A stretch of DNA of 11,440 nucleotides from Prevotella sp. UBA2456 (GTDB lineage: Bacteria; Bacteroidota; Bacteroidia; Bacteroidales; Bacteroidaceae), in the NCBI GenBank assembly GCA_002342415.1, contig DDPY01000016.1, positions 1 through 11,440 on the forward strand, written 5' to 3'. The stretch's first letter is position 1. Every line of letters starts with the position of its first letter. Shown here piece after piece: positions 6,548 to 11,440 of the stretch. Below the pieces are notes generated by a model. That model had not been told where the DNA came from and ran no database searches. It saw nothing but the letters and a program-made list of their open reading frames with translations. Position numbers and translations under genes: made by a program.

Positions 6548-8599
6548 TTACTTCAGCTCCAGTTCCTTCTGCAACCTCACTATCTCGTCACGATACTGGG
6601 CGGCCTGCAGGAAGTCGAGCTTCTTGGCTGCATCCTTCATCAGTCGGGTGGTCTCCTGGATGCTCTTCTCCAACTGCTGGCGAGTCATGCGCTCAATAAT
6701 CGGGTCGGCGGCAAAGGCGGCTTGGGGAGTTGACAGTTGAGAGTTGGCAGTTGAGAGTTGTGAGCCAAGGGCGGCACGCTGCAGTTCCTTGGCATCGCTG
6801 CTGTCGCCTGAGGTCAGTGAGGCATGGAGGGCCTTGACAATCTGCGTAGGCGTGATGCCGTGCTCCTCGTTGTACTTGAGCTGTTTGGTGCGGCGGCGCT
6901 GGGTCTCGTCAATGGTGAGCTGCATGGAGGCGGTGATGGTGTCGGCATACATGATCACCTTGCCGTTGACATTGCGGGCTGCGCGTCCTGCCGTCTGTGT
7001 AAGACTGCGGTGCGAGCGTAGGAATCCCTCCTTGTCGGCATCGAGGATGGCCACCAGCGAAACTTCGGGCAGGTCAAGTCCCTCGCGTAGCAGGTTGACG
7101 CCTACCAGCACATCGTAGGTGCCGTTGCGGAGGTTCTCTAATATCTTTACACGGTCGAGGGTGGTCACGTCGCTATGGATATAGGCTGTCTGCACGCTGT
7201 GGTTCAGCAGATATTCAGACAATTCCTCGGCCATGCGCTTGGTTAGTGTGGTCACCAGCACTCGTTCCTTGCGGCTGATGCGCTGTTGTATCTCCTCCAT
7301 CAGGTCGTCTATCTGGTTCTCCGTGGGGCGCACCTCAATCTCCGGGTCAAGCAGTCCTGTCGGGCGTATCACCTGTTCTACCACCACGCCCTCGGCCTCC
7401 TGCAGCTCGTAGTCGGCGGGGGTGGCCGAGACGTAGATTACCTGGTGGGTCATCTCCTTGAACTCATCGAAGGTCAGCGGACGGTTGTCAAAGGCTGCCG
7501 GCAGACGGAAACCATACTCCACCAGATTGGTCTTGCGGGCACGGTCGCCGCCATACATGGCTCTGATTTGCGGCACCGTCACGTGGCTCTCGTCAATCAC
7601 CAGCAGGTAGTCGTCGGGGAAGAAGTCGAGCAGGCAGTAGGGGCGCTCTCCGGCTTGCCGTCCGTCAAAGTAGCGTGAGTAGTTCTCGATGCCCGAGCAG
7701 TGGCCCAGCTCCTTGATCATCTCCATATCGTACTCCACGCGCTCCTTGATGCGCTGGGCCTTGATGCCGTCGCCCTGCTCCTCGAAGAATGCCACCTGCT
7801 TCACCAGGTCGTCCTGTATGTTACGGATGGCGATGTTGGTCTGCTCCTCGGTGGTCATGAAGAGGTTGGCAGGATACAGCTTGTACTCCTCGAAGGTAGC
7901 CATGCGCTGCATCGTCACCGCGTCCAGTTCCTCGATGCTGTCTATCTCGTCATCCCAGAAAGTCACCCGAAGCACTACTTCCGAATAGGCCATTGCAATA
8001 TCAATGGTATCTCCCTTGACGCGGAAGTTGCCACGCTTCAGCTCTATATCGTTGCGCACATAGAGAGCAGATACTAATTTTCTCAACAAGGCATTGCGGT
8101 CCAATATCTGTCCGCGGTGTATCTCAATGATATTCTCGTTGAGGGCAACGGGGCTTCCCATACCATAGATGCACGAAACGGAAGATACAACGATAACATC
8201 CTTTCTGCCTGACATCAAGCTGCTTACCGCACGCAGACGCAGACGGTCAATCTCCTCGTTGATGGCCAGGTCTTTTTCGATATAGGTATCGGTGGTAGGC
8301 AGATAGGCCTCTGGCTGATAGTAGTCGTAATAACTGACATAATACTCAACGGCATTCTCTGGAAAGAATCCCCTCATCTCTTCGTAGAGCTGTGCTGCCA
8401 GCGTCTTGTTGTGCGACAGGATAAGCGTGGGCTTGTTCACGTTGGCTATGACATTGGCTACGGTGAAAGTCTTTCCGGAACCCGTCACACCCAACAATAC
8501 CTGTGCAGGATTGTCCTGCTCTATACCGTCGGTCAGCTCTCTAATCGCCTCAGGCTGATCGCCTGTAGGCTTGTATTTTGATGTTAAATGGAAGTTCAT
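6548..8599 (-). CDS. uvrB: Excinuclease ABC subunit B
   Basis: UvrB is the DNA-damage-verifying helicase-like subunit of the UvrABC nucleotide excision repair complex, loaded by UvrA and joined by UvrC for incision. The 683-residue protein starts with the family-typical MNFHLTSKYKPTGDQ. It has Walker A GVTGSGKT at 37-44, the tyrosine-rich beta-hairpin around 86-101, DESH at 336-339, SAT at 391-393, VNLLREGLDLPEV at 501-513 and QTAGRAARN at 535-543, and ends in a UVR domain (about 638-682) that contacts UvrC. The upstream in-frame extension to 8782 crosses both promoters and is rejected. Oddity: residues 613-624 (SQLSTANSQLST) are encoded by a heptamer repeat array, in the flexible linker before the UVR domain. 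Identification is secure. Confidence 0.97.
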   Translation of the reverse strand: MNFHLTSKYKPTGDQPEAIRELTDGIEQDNPAQVLLGVTGSGKTFTVANVIANVNKPTLILSHNKTLAAQLYEEMRGFFPENAVEYYVSYYDYYQPEAYLPTTDTYIEKDLAINEEIDRLRLRAVSSLMSGRKDVIVVSSVSCIYGMGSPVALNENIIEIHRGQILDRNALLRKLVSALYVRNDIELKRGNFRVKGDTIDIAMAYSEVVLRVTFWDDEIDSIEELDAVTMQRMATFEEYKLYPANLFMTTEEQTNIAIRNIQDDLVKQVAFFEEQGDGIKAQRIKERVEYDMEMIKELGHCSGIENYSRYFDGRQAGERPYCLLDFFPDDYLLVIDESHVTVPQIRAMYGGDRARKTNLVEYGFRLPAAFDNRPLTFDEFKEMTHQVIYVSATPADYELQEAEGVVVEQVIRPTGLLDPEIEVRPTENQIDDLMEEIQQRISRKERVLVTTLTKRMAEELSEYLLNHSVQTAYIHSDVTTLDRVKILENLRNGTYDVLVGVNLLREGLDLPEVSLVAILDADKEGFLRSHRSLTQTAGRAARNVNGKVIMYADTITASMQLTIDETQRRRTKQLKYNEEHGITPTQIVKALHASLTSGDSSDAKELQRAALGSQLSTANSQLSTPQAAFAADPIIERMTRQQLEKSIQETTRLMKDAAKKLDFLQAAQYRDEIVRLQKELELK
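6729..6763 (+). repeat. GTTGANA heptamer array inside uvrB, antisense
   Basis: Five plus-strand units, GTTGACA, GTTGAGA, GTTGGCA, GTTGAGA and GTTGTGA, lie inside the minus-strand uvrB frame. Three heptamers make 21 nt, so the array encodes a seven-residue protein repeat (SQLSTAN, SQLSTPQ). In this orientation the array has no stop triplet in any frame; the other orientation would have truncated uvrB. Confidence 0.92.
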
Positions 8600-8605
8600 G
8601 AGCTG

Positions 8606-8639
8606 CAAAATTACAAAATAATTGATAATTGGCCTACAA
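8606..8639 (-). promoter_or_regulatory. uvrB promoter, nearly touching the start codon
   Basis: On the minus strand TAATTTTG at 8613-8606 matches TAnnTTTG, with TTG at 8639-8637, 23 nt upstream. Only six bases separate the box from the uvrB ATG at 8599, so the transcript would have almost no leader. The box is a clear match; the upstream element and the start site are less sure. Confidence 0.55.
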
Positions 8640-8651
8640 TAATTGATAATT
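8617..8651. repeat. 14-bp direct repeat in the uvrB/bamD promoter region
   Basis: AATAATTGATAATT occurs perfectly at 8617-8630 and 8638-8651, a period of 21 bp (two helical turns, or three heptamers). It overlaps the uvrB promoter and lies just upstream of the bamD TTTG box, a suitable position for a paired operator, or it may be another worn heptamer array. Confidence 0.7.
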
Positions 8652-8664
8652 TTTATAAAAAACC

Positions 8665-8695
8665 TTTGGTTTTCGGTGGAAAATGCGTAATTTTG
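8665..8695 (+). promoter_or_regulatory. bamD promoter
   Basis: TTTG at 8665-8668, 19 nt, then TAATTTTG at 8688-8695: an ideal match in sequence and spacing to the Bacteroidetes primary-sigma consensus. The bamD ATG is 19 nt after the box. It probably drives bamD, rpoZ and the DUF4293 gene together, ending at the hairpin at 10481. Confidence 0.8.
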
Positions 8696-8714
8696 CACGT
8701 CAAATTGGATTGCA

Positions 8715-9542
8715 ATGAAAAAAAACTGTCTGATAGTCCTTTGTATGGCGGCCCTGTTATCCGGGTGTGCCCGTGAATTCAATAATGTCTATAAGTCAAG
8801 AGACAACACCTATAAGTATGAATATGCCAAGCAGATGTTTGCTATGGGCAAGTTTCAGCAGGCAGCCACGCTGTTGCAGGAACTGGTAACCGTGCAGAAG
8901 GGTAGGGAGAATGCTCAGGAGAGCCTCTATATGCTGGGAATGGCACAATACTGCAACAAAGACTTCGAGGCTGCCAGCGCCACCTTTAAGAAGTATTTCC
9001 AAAGCTATCCCAAGGGCGACTTTGCCGAGCAGGCTTCGTTCTATGTGGGACAGTCACTGTTTCAGAGCATGCCTGACCCTCGTCTTGACCAGTCGGCCAC
9101 TGTAGGCGCCATCAACGCTTATCAGAACTTTATGGACTACTATCCCGACTCACCCCTGCGCGAGACGGCTCAAAAACGGCTCTTCATCTTGCAGGACAAT
9201 CTCGTCATGAAAGAATATCTCTCGGCCGAGCTTTATTACAATCTCGGTGGATATTTTGGTAACATCAATGCCAACACAGAGTCCAACTATGAGTCGTGCA
9301 TCATCACTGCCCAGAATGCCTTGAAGAGCTATCCCTTCAGCAGCCTTCGCGAGAAGTTCTCCATCCTGATTATGAAGTCGAAGTATGAACTGGCTCAGAA
9401 TTCCAGCGAAGAAAAGCGTGTGGAGCGCTATCGTGATGCTGAGGACGAATGCTATGGCTTCATCAACGAGTTCCCTGAGTCGGAAGCATGCAAGACGGCA
9501 GAGAAGTATATTGCCCGTTGCAAGAAGATTACAGGAGACTGA
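8715..9542 (+). CDS. bamD: Outer membrane protein assembly factor BamD
   Basis: BamD is a periplasm-facing outer-membrane lipoprotein of the BAM complex, which inserts beta-barrel proteins such as the porin encoded in this window. The 275-residue product has a lipoprotein signal ending LLSG before C18, then TPR-type helix pairs throughout, including AKQMFAMGKFQQAATLLQ, AQYCNKDFEAASATFKKYFQSYP split over successive repeats, and QNFMDYYPDSPLRETAQ. It is slightly longer than the proteobacterial protein, as is usual in Bacteroidetes. The ATG at 8715 fits the lipobox position and the promoter. It is followed by rpoZ after a gap made of two kinds of heptamer repeat; the TGA stop is itself part of the first array. 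Confidence 0.92.
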   Translation: MKKNCLIVLCMAALLSGCAREFNNVYKSRDNTYKYEYAKQMFAMGKFQQAATLLQELVTVQKGRENAQESLYMLGMAQYCNKDFEAASATFKKYFQSYPKGDFAEQASFYVGQSLFQSMPDPRLDQSATVGAINAYQNFMDYYPDSPLRETAQKRLFILQDNLVMKEYLSAELYYNLGGYFGNINANTESNYESCIITAQNALKSYPFSSLREKFSILIMKSKYELAQNSSEEKRVERYRDAEDECYGFINEFPESEACKTAEKYIARCKKITGD

Positions 9543-9596
9543 ACATTGAGCATTGAACATTGAGCATTGAACATTGAGCATTGAACATTGAGGATT
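9541..9596 (+). repeat. GARCATT heptamer array at the bamD stop codon
   Basis: Eight tandem units alternate GAACATT and GAGCATT, the last being GAGGATT. The first two bases are the GA of the bamD TGA stop. Each junction (T then GA) recreates TGA, so stops fall in all frames. The strict A/G alternation implies a 14-bp higher-order unit copied several times. Confidence 0.92.
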
Positions 9597-9600
9597 GACA

Positions 9601-9642
9601 AAATAATAAATCGAAAACAGAAAATCGTAAATAGTAAATAAA
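9601..9642 (+). repeat. A-rich heptamer array in the rpoZ leader
   Basis: Six consecutive 7-nt units, AAATAAT, AAATCGA, AAACAGA, AAATCGT, AAATAGT and AAATAAA, are followed by ATC and the rpoZ ATG at 9646. They share AAA plus a loose TNN core. The A-rich content may itself serve as the translation-initiation region. The period is clear; the units are more diverged than in the other arrays. Confidence 0.65.
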
Positions 9643-9645
9643 ATC

Positions 9646-9987
9646 ATGGATTACAAGAAATCAAAAGCACCGGTAAACACCGTCACCCGCAACATCATGG
9701 ACCTCTGTCAGGATACTGGCAATATCTATGAGAGTGTAGCAATCATCTCCAAGCGCGCCAATCAGATCAGCGTGCAGATTAAGGAAGACCTCAGCAAGAA
9801 GCTTGCCGAGTTCGCTTCTTATAACGACTCACTGGAAGAGGTGTTCGAGAATCGCGAGCAGATAGAAATCTCCCGTTACTACGAGAAGCTGCCCAAGCCA
9901 TCGCTGCTGGCTACTCAGGAGTTTATCGAGGGTAAGGTCTATTGGCGCGATCCCGCTAAGGACACCCAGGAAGCAATAGCCGACTAA
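9646..9987 (+). CDS. rpoZ: DNA-directed RNA polymerase omega subunit, Bacteroidetes type
   Basis: This 113-residue cytoplasmic protein matches the Bacteroidetes form of the omega/Rpb6 subunit, which clamps the beta-prime chain and aids polymerase assembly. The conserved core is at about residues 13-60: TVTRNIMDLCQDTGNIYESV, with AIISKRANQI and KKLAEFASY after it, as in the Rpb6-like fold (N-terminal start of the core, then the R-A-N-Q-I helix). It is slightly longer than the proteobacterial omega, with a C-terminal tail of about 40 residues. Position between bamD and the DUF4293 gene is the usual Bacteroidetes order. There is no Shine-Dalgarno site; an A-rich heptamer array precedes the ATG. 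Confidence 0.88.
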   Translation: MDYKKSKAPVNTVTRNIMDLCQDTGNIYESVAIISKRANQISVQIKEDLSKKLAEFASYNDSLEEVFENREQIEISRYYEKLPKPSLLATQEFIEGKVYWRDPAKDTQEAIAD

Positions 9988-10005
9988 TCTCAGAACGGGG
10001 GTAGT

Positions 10006-10458
10006 ATGATACAACGCAAGCAAACGCTGTTTCTGCTGTTGGCTGTTATCTTGGGTGTTGTCACCCTCTCGCTGCCCGTAGCATCGGTGACGGCCGAGGG
10101 ATTGACCGTCAGCCAGATATACAATCTGTTCTGGCTGGACGGTCAGCATGTGGCACATTTTTCCGTATGGCCCTTGTTCGCCATCCTGCTCGTTGCCACC
10201 GCTGTAAGCGCCCTGACCATCTTCCTGTTTAAGAATCGTCTCTTGCAGGCTAAGCTTTGCACCGTGAGCATGCTGCTATATATAGTATGGTATATAGCGC
10301 TGATTGTGGTCAGCAAGTCCCAGGCTCCCGATGCACTCAATTTCCAGCCGGCATTTGTGGCTGTGCTGCCTGCCGTCTGTGCCATCCTGTGCATGATGGC
10401 GCGCAAGGGAGTGCTGGCAGACGAGAAACTGGTGAGGGCCGCAGACAGGATTCGCTGA
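10006..10458 (+). CDS. DUF4293 four-helix membrane protein
   Basis: The 150-residue product opens with MIQRKQTLFLLLA, the characteristic start of DUF4293 proteins, and closes with EKLVRAADRIR, also typical. Four membrane segments are visible at about residues 7-26, 53-75, 84-102 and 116-132, with a short polar loop after the first. It should be an inner-membrane protein; no function is established that I know of. It begins 18 nt after rpoZ and ends just before a strong hairpin terminator, so it is the third gene of the bamD transcript. The gap holds a GGGGG run that could act as a weak ribosome-binding site. Confidence 0.82.
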   Translation: MIQRKQTLFLLLAVILGVVTLSLPVASVTAEGLTVSQIYNLFWLDGQHVAHFSVWPLFAILLVATAVSALTIFLFKNRLLQAKLCTVSMLLYIVWYIALIVVSKSQAPDALNFQPAFVAVLPAVCAILCMMARKGVLADEKLVRAADRIR

Positions 10459-10480
10459 TTCTTATTGAATGATTATAAAA

Positions 10481-10515
10481 GATGGATGTCCCAAACGGAA
10501 CATCCATCTTTTTTT
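10481..10515 (+). terminator. Intrinsic terminator after the bamD-rpoZ-DUF4293 unit
   Basis: Nine-base perfect arms GATGGATGT (10481-10489) and ACATCCATC (10500-10508), with CC/GG pairs inside, are followed by seven T residues. On the minus strand the same stem is followed by CTTTTATAAT, so it can also serve the convergent valS gene. Confidence 0.85.
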
Positions 10516-10535
10516 GCTTTGCCGTGCCTGGGCAT

Positions 10536-11440
10536 TTACTTCTTCTGGGCCTTCAGGGCGGCAATCGATTCGCGCAGCGCAGCAATCTTCTCCTCAGAGT
10601 CTGCCTGCTTCTTGCGCTCCATAGCCACCACCTGCTCAGGGGCATTCTGTACGAAGCGCTCGTTGCTGAGCTTCTTCTGCACACCCTGCAGGAATCCTTC
10701 CAGATGCTTCAGCTGGGCTTCCAGCTTCTCTATCTCCGCATCCACGTCAATCAGGTTGCCAAGGGGAACTGCATACTCGTCGGTACCCACCATGAAGGCC
10801 GACGAGGTAGCATCCTTCTCGCTCACCACGTTGATGGCACTCACGTTGGCCATCTTCTCGACGGCAGCATTGTAGGCCTCATAGTGGTTGGCATTCACCA
10901 CTTGCAACTCGAGTGCCTCCTTGGGGGCAATGTTCTTCTGCGAGCGCACCATGCGAACGCCAGAGACAATCTGCTTCACCAGCTCGAAGTCGGCAGTGAG
11001 CTGCTGCTCCTCCTTGCTGGGGGCATCCAGATGGAGGCTCTCACGCATGATGCTGTCACCGGCCTTACGCTCGTAGAGGGCCTGCCACAGCTCCTCGGTG
11101 ATGAAGGGCATGAAGGGATGCAGCATCTTCAGCAGCACATCGAAGAAGTGCAGCGTCTGGTTGTAGGTCTCGCTGTCTATCGGCTGCTGCTGACCGTTGA
11201 CGTAGGCGGGCTTCACCATCTCCAGATACCAGCTGGAGAACTCGTCCCAGAACAGCTTGTAGACAGCCATCAGGGCCTCGGAGATGCGATACTTCGAGAA
11301 GAGGTCCTGCAGCTCCTCGTTGACAGCCTTCAGCTTGGCATCAAACCATGCCACGGCAGTCTTCGAAGCCTCTGTCTGCTCCACATCGCCTACCTGCCAG
11401 CCCTTCACCAGTCGGAAGGCATTCCATATCTTGTTGTTGA
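10536..11440 (-). CDS. valS: Valine-tRNA ligase, C-terminal part
   Basis: About 300 C-terminal residues are visible; the gene enters from the right edge, so the catalytic HIGH and KMSKS regions are outside the window. The visible part starts NNKIWNAFRLVKGW, the class I anticodon-binding domain of ValRS, and includes FMPFITEELWQ. It ends with the long ValRS tRNA-binding coiled coil (IDVDAEIEKLEAQLKHLEG through ALRESIAALKAQKK). The enzyme charges tRNA-Val in the cytoplasm. The frame is open to 11438 and the GTG near 11408 is an internal Val codon, not a start. The stop is 20 nt beyond the shared terminator hairpin. Confidence 0.95.
   Translation of the reverse strand, partial: NNKIWNAFRLVKGWQVGDVEQTEASKTAVAWFDAKLKAVNEELQDLFSKYRISEALMAVYKLFWDEFSSWYLEMVKPAYVNGQQQPIDSETYNQTLHFFDVLLKMLHPFMPFITEELWQALYERKAGDSIMRESLHLDAPSKEEQQLTADFELVKQIVSGVRMVRSQKNIAPKEALELQVVNANHYEAYNAAVEKMANVSAINVVSEKDATSSAFMVGTDEYAVPLGNLIDVDAEIEKLEAQLKHLEGFLQGVQKKLSNERFVQNAPEQVVAMERKKQADSEEKIAALRESIAALKAQKK

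Noticed and set aside
8600..8782. 61-residue N-terminal extension of uvrB
   Set aside because: It would cross the uvrB promoter and the bamD promoter and start; the ATG at 8599 gives the normal UvrB N-terminus.

Overview
The window looks like chromosomal DNA from a member of the Bacteroidales, most probably Prevotella/Segatella-like. Reasons: a Bacteroidetes-type putative porin, DUF4468 and DUF4293 proteins, the bamD-rpoZ-DUF4293 gene order, promoters matching the Bacteroidetes TTTG-N19/20-TAnnTTTG consensus, A-rich rather than Shine-Dalgarno leaders, and AGTTGACAGTTGA-type intergenic repeats. This is an inference from gene content; no marker gene fixes the species.

Layout, left to right. 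(1) 1-250: leader region with an octamer repeat, a strong promoter and a GAGGTAA heptamer array, followed by an RluA-family pseudouridine synthase (251-1141, +) and a 52-residue two-helix membrane protein (1242-1400, +). (2) 1401-1687: a roughly 220-bp MITE/REP-like element, bounded by 17-bp inverted repeats and built of three palindromes at an exact 79-bp period, lies between convergent genes. (3) 6451-1688, minus strand: a compact five-gene cluster, DUF4468 protein, a 55-residue membrane protein, an outer-membrane putative porin, an HD-domain phosphohydrolase and menA. The first two junctions are ATGA stop/start overlaps; the porin-HD junction is filled exactly by a 38-nt heptamer array. (4) 8599-6548, minus: uvrB, carrying a heptamer array inside its coding sequence. 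(5) 8600-8714: divergent uvrB/bamD promoter region with a 14-bp direct repeat. (6) 8715-10458, plus: bamD, rpoZ and a DUF4293 membrane protein, closed by a bidirectional hairpin terminator, then the C-terminal half of valS on the minus strand, running off the window.

The coding content is ordinary housekeeping: rRNA/tRNA modification, menaquinone synthesis, outer-membrane biogenesis, nucleotide excision repair, RNA polymerase and aminoacylation. I found no defence system, phage, CRISPR array or biosynthetic cluster. The unusual signal is a set of short tandem repeats with a period of exactly 7 nt and several different core sequences. They sit at gene ends and leaders, usually start at a stop codon or end at a start codon, and on the sense strand mostly carry a stop triplet once per unit, so the arrays close all three reading frames. 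The one array inside a gene (uvrB) is in the opposite orientation, which is open in all frames. That pattern is the best candidate here for something undescribed.
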